DNA of 64,000 nucleotides from positions 17,856,001 to 17,920,000 of the forward strand of contig NC_083603.1 of NCBI RefSeq assembly GCF_029168945.1, written 5' to 3'. The stretch comes from Cannabis sativa (taxonomy: Eukaryota > Streptophyta > Magnoliopsida > Rosales > Cannabaceae). The number at the start of each line of letters is the position of its first letter. Position 1 is the first letter of the stretch. Both the position numbers and the translations under genes were made by a program. Below, in pieces: positions 23,443 to 36,434 of this stretch. A model generated the notes under the pieces. That model worked only from the letters and a program-made list of their open reading frames with translations. It was not told the DNA's origin and ran no database searches.

Positions 23443-26125
23443 CTACATGGTGGGAGACTTGGATAAATCTTCTTTTTCTTCCTCTGCCTCTGCCTCTTTC
23501 TCCTCCTTCCTGGCCTTCTCGCAGCAAGCCAGAGTTTTCTCTTCCTCCTCCTCCAAGAAGCTTCTGTCCATGTTGTGATTTGCCATCCAGGCTCGGTATA
23601 CAGTACGGAGGCTGACCTTGTTGCATTGTTCTGTGCTTTCGGCCTCCTTCCCTGTGAGTTTGGCTTCTTTCCCTTTAAGTTTGGCCTCATTCTCAGTGAG
23701 CGTCTTCTCAAATTAATCAGTCTGGGTCTTGATGGCCTTCTCGGCTTCTTCAAGATCTTTCTTCAACTTCTCGGCCTCCTGTTTGAGACGGGTGATTTCC
23801 TACTGGGTGTCGTCCCATTGCTTAATCACAGCCCCACATTAGGCTAGTGATTTTTGCACCTCGCCCTCCAGGTATCTGAGCCGCTCTAAGAGTCATCGAT
23901 TGGAGGTAAAAGAGAGGAAAGAAGCCTGGAGAATTACGAGCAAATGAATATGAGAAAAAATAATGATAATAATACAGCTAACTTACCATGAGGGTATAGT
24001 CCAAGTTCCTCGAAAGCGTCTCTTCAGGACTCACAAGATTGATTAGATCCCAATCGGGGGGAAGGAAAGCCTTGAGTTTGCGCCAGCAGGCAATCACAAA
24101 CATTTGGGAAAATTAAGAATTAGGCTCCCTCGCTGTAGCCAACAAAGTTTCAATGGCCTGGCTTGAGGAGGCAGAAGCATGAGCTGTCTCAGGAGGAGGT
24201 GCGTTGGTGTTGGGAGCGACCGGAGGAAGAATCTGCTCGTAGGTCTCAGTTTCAGAGGCCTCGAGGTCAATGGGCTCGGACAACATCTTTTTTTATGGGC
24301 AATGGTTTTCTTTTGCCTTTTGGAAGGCACCACCTCGGCTTCTGTAGGAACCCCTGGGTTGGTTTCCCTTTTCTTCCCTTTCCCGTCCATAATATCTTCA
24401 AAACCCATGTCTGCATGACAAAATAAAGTGTTACAGTTATTAAAAAGGCAGGTTAAAAAGGAAGGGGGAGTATAATTTTCCATCTAAGGAATTTACCAAA
24501 GCCACTAGAAGGCGAGTTATCGCTAGAAGAGGGGGTAGAAGGACCGTAATACCCACTAAAATCACTACAGCATATTATCTTAAATATATCAAAGGGCTCA
24601 ATTGGTTCTAAATCCCAGCTCGCGTCTATATGACTTGCCCTATCTATCATGGTGCCATATTTCTCGGTTATACCATAATATGACTCGTGAAAGTTAATCT
24701 GGACGTGGAATCTAGGGTACCAGCTATCAATCCTATGAGTAACTCGGTCTATGAGAAGGGAATTCCAAATATAAAAATTAAGGCGGGTATCTCGGAAGGT
24801 GACTAATGTGTTACGTTTGGTCCTAAGTACTGTGGGAGACCAACCACGTTGATTACCTTGGGATGCTCCTTCACCGGCTTCCCAAAGGGCAGTGCTTTGA
24901 AGGTATTGTGCCTGAGCCACGCGATCCTAGGCCTTATCCTCCTTTGGAACGAAAACCTACTGCCAAGAAGAATACTTGGGAAACTTGTAATCGCAAGTAT
25001 ACTCCTTGTCAGTAAGAAGGCCCACCGATCTCAGATTGGCCTCGTTTAGAAGGAAGTCGCACGACCTAAGGCCGTGGGGAAGGGTCAGCAAGTGTCTGTG
25101 TTGACTGACCATCTCGAGAGTAGGGACAGGTCTTTTCAAGAGGGCTGTGAAAAAAAACCGAAACATTAGCTAGAAAACTCAAAATGAAAAGACAAGGATT
25201 AATTCAACAGAACATGAAGAAAGCAATCACTTACGAATTCTACGAAAGGTGGTTGTGCCGATTGGGGAAAGGCCAGTTGTCCAAAAGAAGTCATCTTTGA
25301 AAGACACTTTGTTTGGCAGGTCCACAGTAATTTTAGGCTTGCTAGAGTGAGCACCGAGATAATAGAATCCCCCTGCGACATTCTTCCTCGCTGAAACAAC
25401 CTTAACCGAGTAGAGATACTCGATTTCTACTGGTGTAGGGCACTCCCACTTTAGAATTTTATACAAGACCTTCAAACTAGCGAGAACTCTGTAAGATATA
25501 GGAGTCAGCTGGAATGGGGCAACCCCAAGGTGGTTTATGTAATCCTTGAAGTAGTCACGAAGAGGGAGTATGGCCCCCACACTGATATGTTCAATGCTCC
25601 AGGCGCCCATGCCAGTTGAGCCACTGGTATTTGGTCTCACCACTGGCTCCTAGGGTATCGCCTAAAAGACGCGCAGCGGGGTAACAACTAAACTCACCCT
25701 CTTGCACTGACCTAACTTGGCATGCTCGCCCAAGTTTGATTCCACAGGTCCTCAATATATCACCTGTGTAGCCTGAGATAGATCGCACCTTCGATTCTAT
25801 TAACTCAGCTTCAAAGGTGACGCTAGGATCCTGGGGAGTCTTTGATGTACGTGGCTTGGGAGACATTATTTCAAAGTCCAAGTCACCTGGTTCAAAAGCA
25901 ATCATGACTTTGGGTAAAAAAAAAGGCTTAGCCAAAGGAATAAAGGACACACTAGGAGGTTCTGGCCAAGCTGCATCTTGCAAGAAACGGCGTTTGCCTT
26001 CGATGATTTCTTGCAAGAAATGCCTGTGGCAACTAGCATTATCTTCCTGATAGGCTCTCACTAAATGTTCCCTAATCCTAGCATCATTTAACTCTAATTT
26101 TGATGTGGGTTTTGAAGGATTGGGT
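23443..26125 (-). pseudogene. Antisense spliced gene of the Tat-like element (3' exons)
   Basis: Minus-strand coding exons run from the copia insertion at 26125 down to a TAG at 23443-23445. Segment 26125-25235 encodes a Transposase_28-like domain (LPLRDYFKDYINHLGVAPFQ, then LTPISYRVLASL and CPTPVEIEYLYSVK) and ends at a GTAAGT donor. An acceptor TTTTCACAG opens 25144-24497, which has two in-frame stops and a donor GTAAATT. An acceptor GTCATGCAG opens 24410 onward, with a basic KRQKK stretch. Another donor GTAAGT ends an exon at 23987. The last exon (about 23890-23443) encodes a charged coiled coil rich in KLKKDLEEAEKA-type heptads, with at least two stops. Function of such antisense proteins is unknown. 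The gene is decayed. Confidence 0.75.
26121..26125. other. Target-site duplication (TGGGT) of the 12.2 kb copia
   Basis: TGGGT precedes the left LTR (26121-26125) and follows the right LTR (38303-38307). Removing one copy plus the element restores an uninterrupted reading frame of the antisense gene across the site. Confidence 0.93.
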
Positions 26126-27996
26126 TGTTGGGTTTTGTGCCCTAAATAAAACCCATTACAATATAATCAGATTTACTTATTAATAAAGATCAGAAATAAC
26201 ATTTTATGTTGCATGGTTCACATGATTTATTTCATGATTATATATATAATGTATGAATTCTATTAAAGTCCAGAACATATGAATTTGTTAATGATTATAG
26301 TGTTGTCACCACAGTCGAGTATAATCTTAATTATATGTTCGAAAGTTTATTCCCTAATTTTTCAGAACACTGGATTTAGACTGACATGGTATAATCAGCG
26401 ATAAGTATTCTTACACCTTGGAAAAGTGTTATGTCCTTTCCAGGGCATTGGCAAAGTTTACCAGTATCGGATGTATGGAGTATACATCAGAAGGGACCGA
26501 TATTGAACTTTGATTAGATATATTAAAATTTACCGTAATATCTATTCAATTCAATATCACCCGTTGATCCTAGATCAAATTATCTTAATCCTGATATGGT
26601 TAGGTTCGATCTCAAGCGTATTATACATGTTCTTTGATTTGTTAGTTAAGCCTACTTGTGGGTCCGGGTGATACGTACATTTTGGGAACATGATAGTATA
26701 ATTGAGTGGGAGCGCTAATATAAATATGGAGTCTATAACTTCTATAGGAATTTAGAAGTGAAACGATGATATCCTTCGAGCTTGGCTAAACAGAGATAAA
26801 TGGTGGAGATCTCATTTCACTTCGCTGAAATATCATTTATACGAAGCTAAGTGTTTTAAGGATAAAATACATTGAAGGTGTAACGGTAACTTAGTGCCTA
26901 TTCAATGTAGATCATCTATTAGAGGGTCATTGATCACATTAGGATTATAACAATGGATAACTAATGACGTATCTATATCGTGGAACATATAGAGCAATCT
27001 ATATGACTGAGAGTGCAATTCCAAGTTCTAAGTGTGGATTCAATAAGGAATTAATAAGTTAGGAATTTACTTGGTAAATTCGGTTCGACTTATTGGAAGC
27101 TCGGTTTATATAGGCCCATGGTCCCCATACTAGTTGAGACCATACTGCTTGTAAGACTCAGTTAATTGATTTTGATTAATCAATTATAATTCTAAAAGTT
27201 AGACTATGTCTACTTTATGAATTTTCACTAAGCAAGGGCAAAATTGTAAAGAAAAGAGATTCTAGGTTTATTTATTAATTAAGAGACTTTATATGTCTAA
27301 ATTAATAAATATATTAAATGACAATATTATTTAATAATTAATTTTTAGTTATTAAATAATTAGAATTGGCATTTAAATGGTTAAAATTAGAAAATTGGTA
27401 TTTTTGAGAAAATGGGAATGAAAAATAACAAAATAGGAAAGTTGCAAAGTGAGGCCCAATTTCCTTATATGGCCGCCCACTATGCAAAGCCTTTTCCCTT
27501 TTATTTTTCCATTATTTTAATGTCATACAATTCTAACCTAAACCTAGAAGGCATTCTATAAATAGAAAGTATTGGCTTTAGGAAACTCATGACTTTGCAC
27601 ATTTGTTTCTTTCAGAGAAAGCCATAGCCGCCCCTCTCTCTCTCTTTTCCTCTGTCCAATTTCAAATTTCTTGAGTGATAGAATAGTGCCCACACACATC
27701 AAGTTGTATCTCAATCATAGTGTGTAAGACTGTAGGAGAATCCAAACAACAAGAAGGAGAATCAGCATCAAAGGAAGGAGAGAAAGAGATCCAAATTTAG
27801 ATCTTGATAATGCTCTGCTACAGAAAGAAATCAAGGGCTAGAGATCTGAATGGAAGGAGTCATTATATTCCGCTGCACCCAATGTAAGGTTTCTTGAACT
27901 TTATATGTGTTTATTTCATTGTTTTAGAATTCATATTAGGATGTTAATGAAACATACTTGGTAGTAAATCTAGATCCTGGTAAAATATTTCCAACA
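26126..27996 (+). repeat. Left (5') LTR of the 12.2 kb copia
   Basis: Starts TGTTGGGTTTTGTGCCC and ends ATTTCCAACA. A TATA-like CTATAAATAG is at 27556-27565. It is followed at 27999-28015 by the primer-binding site TGGCACCAGCGCCATGG. Confidence 0.95.
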
Positions 27997-29653
27997 ACTG
28001 GCACCAGCGCCATGGTAATGATTTACTTTTATGAAATGTGAATTAAAACGATGTTTTGTGTTGATTTGGATGGTTTCATGTTGGTTTATGTGCTTATGTG
28101 ATGAATGTATGTGTTGTACGAATTTTTTTCATAAAAAATATATATTTTTTTTTAAATATTTTATTTGGATTCCTTGTGAAAAATTAAGCAATTCATTTTT
28201 ATGGAACTTGATTCCGATAAAAATTGGTGAAGTTATGAATTTTGGAAAATCGGGATTCAAGGCTGTCGAGTGGGTGTTCATGCGCACCAGACCCTCGGTC
28301 AAGCCTCCATCCGCGCGCGCGTTCACCCTACAGCACGCCCATGCGTCTCACCTGGGAATCCTATAGCCCGCCGAGATTTCTCGGCAGATAGGGCTGTAAT
28401 TTCCCCTGTCCGCGCGCGTCCTTAGGCCATTGCAGCCTATTTTGGGCTGCACGTGCACCCTTGCTGCCAGTAGTCCCAAATTGCGATTTTTGTGGGTTCT
28501 TCCCCAAAAATCCAATTTTTTATGGGATTGTTTCCCAAAATTCGATTTTTCCAATTTTAAATTTTTCCCATTTGAAATATATAAACAATTTTAAATATTT
28601 TCTATTATGGTAAGATTTTAAAATTTGTTAACTTCTTTAATATTTATATATTATTTAATTATAAGATTAGATATTTTGATATTTAACATATTTAAAATTA
28701 AAAGATAACTTTGTCTTTTTTATTTAAAATATTATATTAAAATTATCTTATACGACAAATTAAATAATTAATAAATTTGAAATTAACATAGATATTTTTA
28801 TAGATACACTTACCATAATATTTTCAAATTCAAAATTTGTTATTTTGTTAAATATTTAATTATTTATAAATTATAAGTTTAAAAATAATATTTTTCTATA
28901 TATATCATTTTTTTTATTGAAAATTTATAAATCATATCTTGAATATTTAAATAACTTAGATATTTTGTAAAAATTTGAATATTGCTTAATTCGAGATATT
29001 TTGACATATAATTATGGTAATTATTATTTATTTATTATTTTATTCCTAAAATAATAATTATCTAACCAAATCTATTTTTAAATTGGTTTATTTTAATTAA
29101 ATTATAAGATTTGAAAGTGATATTGAAGATTCTTTCTTTCAAATCATTGATCTTATTTGATATTTAATTTAATTTGATTCAAATAAACTTAGATATTTTT
29201 AAAAAAATTAGTTTTTTTTTTTTTTGAGATTTTAAGGTTTGTTTCAACAACCCTAAATTTTCAAAAATTTAGTTGGTTAGTTTAAGAATAATAATTTAAT
29301 TATATTAATATCTTATTTCATATCTATTACATGGACAATGTTTGCTTATTTATTTATACTGTTTATTCAATTTTTTTTTTTACAAACCTATTATTTATTT
29401 GATCTAAATTGCTATGATTAACTTGTTGACAGATCCAATGATCTGATTTTAATCATAGTCCAATTGTCAACAGATCTTGTAAATAATTTGTAACAGGTAA
29501 ATTTTGTACTTCTTTCATCTGTGTAAACCTAGTAAGATGATATGGCCCATCCAAATCATTTGACCTGTGTGAGCCTATATGTTTGCTATTGGGCTTAGAT
29601 GCATATAGGAAGCCCATTTAAGTTTTTACTAAGTAAATGGACTAGGTTGCTAA
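27997..29653 (+). other. Primer-binding site and AT-rich leader of the 12.2 kb copia
   Basis: The primer-binding site at 27999-28015 is followed by leader resembling 12234-12700 and the complement of 7300-7780. A GC-rich island with CGCGCGCG lies at about 28257-28470, then a very AT-rich stretch to 29650. There is no coding sequence. Confidence 0.8.
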
Positions 29654-29662
29654 AATAAAATT
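29654..29662. other. 9 bp target-site duplication (AATAAAATT)
   Basis: AATAAAATT at 29654-29662 is repeated at 31846-31854, directly flanking the inverted-repeat element. Nine bases is the usual Mutator superfamily duplication. Confidence 0.8.
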
Positions 29663-31845
29663 GGGCTATTTACAAAAATATGGGAAAATGAAGATATGTT
29701 TTGATATATATGGCATAAAAACTTAATTACTCTAAATATGACATTTTTTTAAAAAAAACTTACAAATATGGGAAAAAATCATGAGGAATGCCATAAAAAA
29801 CTTTAAATTTGTGTTTCTTTTTATTTTTTTTTTATTTTTTTAAATAAAACACTAAAATAAATAAAAATAAAATAATAATCTCAACTGTAGATGTTGTTTT
29901 TTTTTTTTACAGAAATTAAACTTGTTTTTTATTTAAACTGCTGTTTGTTTTTTTTTTCTTTGTTTTTTTGTTAAAAACTAATTATTTCATTAAAGCAGCA
30001 GAAAAAAAAACCAGTTTCATCAACATCATCATGAAAAAAAAAACAATATAAAAAAATATAATCTAAAAATAATACAAACTTTAAAAATCAGTTTCATCAA
30101 CATTGAAAGAAATTAATAATTTCATTAAAAGAATAAAAAAAATAGTTTCATTATGTTATTACAAAATTTTTATTTGAAGTTACTTTTTTATTATTTTGTT
30201 TCTAGGTTCGAAACTTACACTTATATTTTGTTTTTAATATTGGTATGCATGGTGTGTTGTTTTGATTACATTTGTGATTAGTATTTTTTTTATTTGATTG
30301 TCTGATGAAACTGGTTTCAGTTAACTTTATAATTAACATTTATATTTTGTTATGATTTTTTATAGCGTCAAAATTGGTTTCACAGGTCGAAACTGGTTTC
30401 ATAGGTTTTAACTGTTCTGTAATGGGGTTGCTCTATTTTTATGATATTATTGTATTTTTTTTAGTTTGTATAAAACCAGTTTTATTATTGTATGATATTT
30501 GAACAACAATTTTAATTTTATTTTAAAACACACATATTATTTTATTATTTTCATAACTGGTTTATTTTAAGTAACAAGTTTTCATAACTGGTTTTTTATT
30601 GTTGTTCATAATTGAGTTTCAAGTTTCAATTTTTATTTGATTATTTCAAGAAATTATTTTTTATTTTGGTTGTTTTACTAACTAGTTTCTCACATTCCAC
30701 TGTTTTTTTTGTTATTCTTTTATGATTTTTATTACATTTTTGTTTCTTTATTTTATTTTATTTTTTGTTTCTTTTTTTCTCTTTGATTTTAATTTTTTTT
30801 TCTCTTTGTTATATTTGCTACATAATGTATGTTTAAATCAATTTTATTTTTTGAGCAAGCAAATTAAATGCCAAAATAAAAAAATGAAGTTAGAAATTTA
30901 GTTATTAGGTATTGATATAAAATTGATATGTTCAAAACTGGTTTTTAAATTTAGTATCGTTTGTAAAAGTTTAGTTATTAGGCATTATGTATTTTTCATT
31001 ATGTTATTGATGAAACTATTTTTTTTTTTTTGCCGCTTTTAATGAAATAATTAGTTTCTTTTAATATTGATGAAACTGGTTTTTAAAGTTAGTATCGTTT
31101 TTTTATTGTAATTTTTTTTATTAACTTGTTGATGAAACTATTTTTTTTATTCTTTTAATGAAATTATTAGTTTCTTTCAATGTTGATGAAACTAGTTTTT
31201 AAAGTTTGTATTCTTTTTAGATTGTGATTTTTATATTATTTTTTTTTCATGATGATGTTGATGAAACTTGTTTTTTTTTTTCTGCTGTTTTTTAATAAAA
31301 TAATTAGTTTTTAACAAAAAAAAATAAATAGTAGTTTAAATAAAAAAAAACAAGTTTAATTTCTGTAAAAAAAAATGAGATATAAAAATGCACACTAATT
31401 ATATATTTACATATATATATACAAAGAGAAAATAAAATAGTTTGAGAAAAAAAAATAAAAATAAAAGAGAAACAAAGAAAAATTAAAAAAAAAAAAAATA
31501 AAAAAGAAAATTTGAGAGAGAGAAGAAAGAAAAAGTCAGCAACTGAAATTATAAATGTAATGTTTGAAAAAAAAAAAAGTTAGTATTTAGTGTAAATTTT
31601 TCAAATTGAAAAAAAATCCTAAAATGTAAATGTAAAATAAACTAAAAAAAAAAATAAAACTAATTAAGTTAGAAACAAAAACATGAAATATGGGTTTGGA
31701 TAATAGGTAAACAAAAATATGGCATATCAAATACCATAAAAAGTCTTAAATGTGAAAAAATGCCATAGAAGAGTGGCAAACCTATAAATGCCATATTTTT
31801 GTAACTTTTTTTTTTATAAAATCCTATATTTCATGTAATTTTCAC
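29663..31845. mobile_element. Mutator-like foldback element, non-autonomous
   Basis: 2183 bp, starting GGGCTATTTACAAAAATATG and ending with an imperfect inverted copy (complement GTGAAAATTACATGAAATAT). Long internal arms are also inverted copies: 29880-30150 (TTTCATCAACATCATCATG, TTTCATCAACATTGAAAG) pairs with about 31120-31380 (CATGATGATGTTGATGAAA). The middle is rich in AAACTGGTTT words. There is no transposase ORF. The 9 bp duplication supports the MULE assignment. It sits inside the leader of the 12.2 kb copia. Confidence 0.85.
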
Positions 31846-31854
31846 AATAAAATT

Positions 31855-34640
31855 TTACATAAGTAATTTTATTTAGGCCCAATTAGATTTGGGCTTATTC
31901 AATGAATAACAATTGTTTATTTAAAGGTTAAATTCCTCTCTTTTGGGCCTTGTGCGAGAGTTGGGGGCCAATAGAAGTGGGTACGATATAATGAACCCAT
32001 CTCCCCCTCCCATGAAGTACCCCAATTGTGAAGGCCCATTTGCCTTATTTAAATAATTGTATTAGGTTAATTATATTAGTCTAACCTAATTAAAATTGAA
32101 TTAACAATATAATTAACTTTTAAAATATATGAAATTTATTTTTCATTTTAATATTTTAAAGTTAATTTTAGAAAAACACTTAGTTAATGATATATATTCT
32201 AGATAGTTATTTCTAGTACTAATTATATTTTCTAATATTTAATTAGGAAAATATCATAGATTGTGAAATTAATTATTTAATAATTAATTTTGGTACAATC
32301 TAAGTTAAGTATATTTTTCCTAGTATTAAACTAGAATTAATAATTAAGTTTCCTCTATACTTAATTATTTATTTCTTAAATTTAATACATTTAATTAAAT
32401 TGAAAATTTCAATATCTAAGTTGATTTTCATCATGATATTTAAATATTATTATTTTCATGGTATTTAATTAAAGTGGAAAATTATTTTAAGTTTGGAATC
32501 TTATTTCAAAATAACTTAAACTTGAATAATTTTCAAAATATATTTTATTTTATTTTATTAATCTTTTTCCCACAATTTCGAAATTGCATTTCTTAAATGC
32601 AGAAATTTTGAATTTTATTTGAAAAATAGATTAAAGTTGAAAATTATTTATTTTAATTTTGGACCAACTTAAATCAATGATTTTTTTCATTTAATGATTA
32701 ATTAAAATAAATGAACTAAAATATATTATAATTAGAAATTGAATTAATTAGTCAATGAAAGTCTAGATAGTTATTATCTCTTTTGCTTTAAGTATTTTTC
32801 TAGTGATATTTAATTAAATAGAAAATTAATATTTAAGTTGATTCTTAATCATGATACTTAAATATTTGAATTTTTTTTTAAAATATTTAATTAAATAGGA
32901 AAATTATATTTTTGTTGTAAATTAATTTTATTAATTAGTTTTGGGCCAACATAAAATTAAGATAATTTTTCTAGGATTTATTTTTATTTTATTTTAAAGA
33001 ATTTTCGAAAGTAGTATTCTTATACATTTCATTTTTCGAAATGCAATATATATTTATAGAAAATTAAATTTGAGTTGTAAATTAATTTAAATTAATTTTG
33101 AAACAACTCAAATTGAATAATTTTCTAAATATTTATTGGAAATTATTACTAAGATGGAAATATTAACGTTATTTTCATATCCATCTAAGTATAATTTATA
33201 AATATTAAATTAAAATTTATATTTAGAATTTTTTATTCTAAATTAGAAATTTTAATTAAATAAATATATATTTAAAATAAATTGATTAAAATAAATATTA
33301 GAAGAAAACACAACCTTCATTAAATAATGAGCTTTATTATGATTAGGATATTCGATCTCCATTGTTGGTTTTACATAGCTATTGTTTTAGTGAGTAATCC
33401 TCCCTAATGGAGGAACGTTCATTAGCAAGTTAGCACCGTTTAATCTCGAAAGATAAGTATTTTTGTAAGTTTTTATATAGTATTGATCACCCTAACGGTG
33501 GCGACTGTATAAGACTTGCAAGAGTATGAAACAATGGTGGAAGCTCATAAGATAGAATAGCCTTGACTCTCGCCTAAACGGGACAACGCTGGATTCTAAT
33601 CTTGATCGAATAAAAGGTTGCTAGAATGTTTATCATTTTAGATGAGCTGACAACTCTATTCAATGGATGGTATCACTGACTCTCGCCTAAACGGGACACT
33701 GATATCAGTTTGTTAAAGACCTTGGAAATTATTTAGGATTGTATGTTTTAGTATTTTCACTTGTCATTCCTACTTGCTATGTGTTTAATAATTTCTGAAT
33801 TGTGTATGAATTTATATTGAACCATGTTATTTTCTGTTATTAAGTTGTAGTTTAATTTCGAATCTTCATTGTTGGTCTAACTTGGTTTGTTGTTCTAATG
33901 GGATAAATCCCTAATGGATTGTCACCATTAGACAAACATAATAGTGTTAGATCTCGAAAGATAAATATTGTAAATGCAGCATCTAGCTGTTCATCAATTG
34001 ATGACACATTAGACTAGTATTTACAATATGAAACAAGAAGATTGTATAAATAAGATTACTTTGACTCTCGCTTATCAGAGCATCGTTGGATTCTTATTTA
34101 AATACGAAATTATCTTAATTCCTCTTAGCTTACTCATTTCGAATTAGCTCAATAACATATCATTGGATGAATGGTCTATAAATCATTTCATGTCATTCTA
34201 TATTTTCTGTTAAGAAATTAAATGACACATATGATTATATTCTCGAAATTCTATCCCAAATTGATATAAATCCTCAATCTTAGAAATCTCCTACTTGTAT
34301 GGGCAAATCAAACTTAGAGTTAAATTAGTAGTGGTGGTCCAAGAAAGAATTACTCATTATACAGTTACACTTTCACAGGTGTTTAATAACCATTTCCTTT
34401 CAATGGATTCAAACTGTATGAGTTTAGTATTCTGTGACTAGAATCTACTTACACTATTCTAAGAACTCTTTGATGTAACTAAACCTAAGTCATCAAAAGA
34501 TACAACCACATATTTTAAATCTATGGCATTTGTATCTTGTTCATAGTGGTTTTGACAAGATCATTCTCTGCAAAGAGTTAATATGTCTATATCCACTGAA
34601 AGTATAATCATCTCATTCGTAGATGGATGTACATTCAGGG
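31855..34640 (+). other. Leader of the 12.2 kb copia, including structured block
   Basis: The leader resumes after the MULE, with 31930-32040 matching the complement of 6340-6440. The stretch 32100-33300 is AT-rich with nothing recognisable. At 33390-33700 it carries a CCTCC/GGAGG stem, a CACC/GGTG stem and two copies of CTCTCGCCTAAACGGGAC (near 33567 and 33680), matching the leader of element 1. A weaker copy lies near 34060. No gag ORF follows where it would be expected. Confidence 0.72.
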
Positions 34641-36410
34641 GTGGATATGAGTTTTCGTTGTATTCTTAAAACTATCACTCTAGATTTTACCTTAAGCAAA
34701 AGAAATTTGAAAAGTTTGAAAAATTTCATGAATTTCTAGCAATGGTGAAAAACCATTAAGGTAAGTGGTTAAAGATCTTGCGAACTGATAGGGGTGGAGA
34801 AATAGTTAGTAGATATGCAGTTCAAAGATCATTAATTTGATTTTTGAATTATATCCAAAACTTACCTCCCCAAAAATTCTGTTTTGCATATTGATGATAA
34901 GTTACTAGTCGTTGCCTAAATCCTTCTATGGTAATACAATTTTAGAATGATGCAATGGTTGTATACTTAATGTATATCATTACTAGATTCATGGATGACC
35001 TGATCGAAATCTTAAGAAAAGCTAGAACTATGGTTTGCATGTTTGTTAGCTATTCTAATTGATTAGGGGTGGACCATCCCATAGTCATTAGATAAGAAAG
35101 TGTTTGTTTAAACAAATACTACTTTTTTAAGAAAATGACTAAGTCTGAAAATAAAGTAGCAAATAAAGGAGATATTTTTTCTTGATTCCATAAGTGTTCT
35201 ATCATCTTATTTGTTACAAGATGATCCCACTGCCTTTGTTGTCTTAACACAACCGAAGAGGTCAATACCATTTAGTTTTCTTAGACATAATTCAGGGTAC
35301 CTTGTCGTAGTGGGAGAGTTTCAAGGAACTCAGTCTTCTTATGACTTGGAAGACACTAGTGATTAAAATCCATTGTGAGTTTAAACAAGTAATGGATTGT
35401 CAAAATAAGAAACTAAGAAGAAAGCCAAGAGAACTATGGTTTAATCCATTCACATGGAGTAACCTAAAGTTTTCTATTACAAGGACATGAAAGGAAATTT
35501 TCGTTTATAAGTCTATTCAATGGACTTAACAAAAATTCATGTTCCTAGTATTATAGGTTTGAGTTCATCTAAACCTATGGCTTGTGGTATACCTGGTAAT
35601 TACTTACTCTAATGCAAACAACTTACTTTAGTAAGATGCTGAAGCATTTTCTTTCCAATGGCAATCTATAGAAGCTTCACAACTTCTAGACACAAATTTT
35701 ATCTAAGGAAAAGTCTCAACTATTCCAAAAAAGATAAAGCCATGAAATAATTTCTTAAATCAACAGTGAGAGGTCTCAGATATGCTTTAGTATGCCTTAG
35801 ACCAGACACCTGCTGTTGAGTGGGAGTAATGAGTAGGTATCAGATTAATCCAGGAGAGGAACATTGGAAGACAATCAAGTAAATCTTAAGATTAAGAAGA
35901 GGAACTATATGTTAGTCAATAAGGGTGTATCTAAAACTCTTAGACTACACCACATCAGATTTCGAGATTTGCCTTTGTGCTAGAAAGTCTGCTGATAAGA
36001 TGGTGATTACTCTGGGGGTGGAATAGTAATTTTGGAGAAGTGTAAAAACCTATCTGAAGTCTCTTAGTCTACCAGAGAGAGACTGAATGTTAAAGTTGCA
36101 GGAAAGGTACTTATTCAGTCTAAGGAAAGTTCTATACATTTGTGGCATCGTTCCAACTTGTCTTAACTACTAGTATTATTTCTTGAATAACCAAAAAGTA
36201 GTTGCCAAAAGTATAGAATCCAGTATCCCAAAAGAGTAGACATATAGAGAGGAATTCCACAATATCACGGATTTTGTGATTAAGGGAATGTAATGGTGGA
36301 GAAAAGGTTGTTGTTAATTCAACCTGTCAGATCCTATTACGAGGAGTTTACTACTACTACACTTGATTTGTATATCAAGATGTTGAGATTATTTGAAATG
36401 CACATTTTTT
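34640..36410 (+). pseudogene. Heavily decayed copia pol
   Basis: Islands matching pol of element 1 appear in order but with many indels and stops. An integrase core stretch (ILRTDRGG-like) lies near 34770-34800, an integrase C-terminal stretch resembling VCMFVGNS near 35030, and RNase H pieces (VGVMSRYQINPG-like near 35825, STSDFEICLCARKSAD-like near 35955) near 35780-36130. The RT core is essentially missing. It cannot encode a functional enzyme. Confidence 0.75.
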
Positions 36411-36418
36411 TTTATATT

Positions 36419-36434
36419 AGTGCAAGTGGGAGTT
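36419..36434 (+). other. Polypurine tract of the 12.2 kb copia
   Basis: AGTGCAAGTGGGAGTT directly precedes the right LTR, identical to the tract of element 1 on the minus strand at 1562-1577. Confidence 0.88.
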
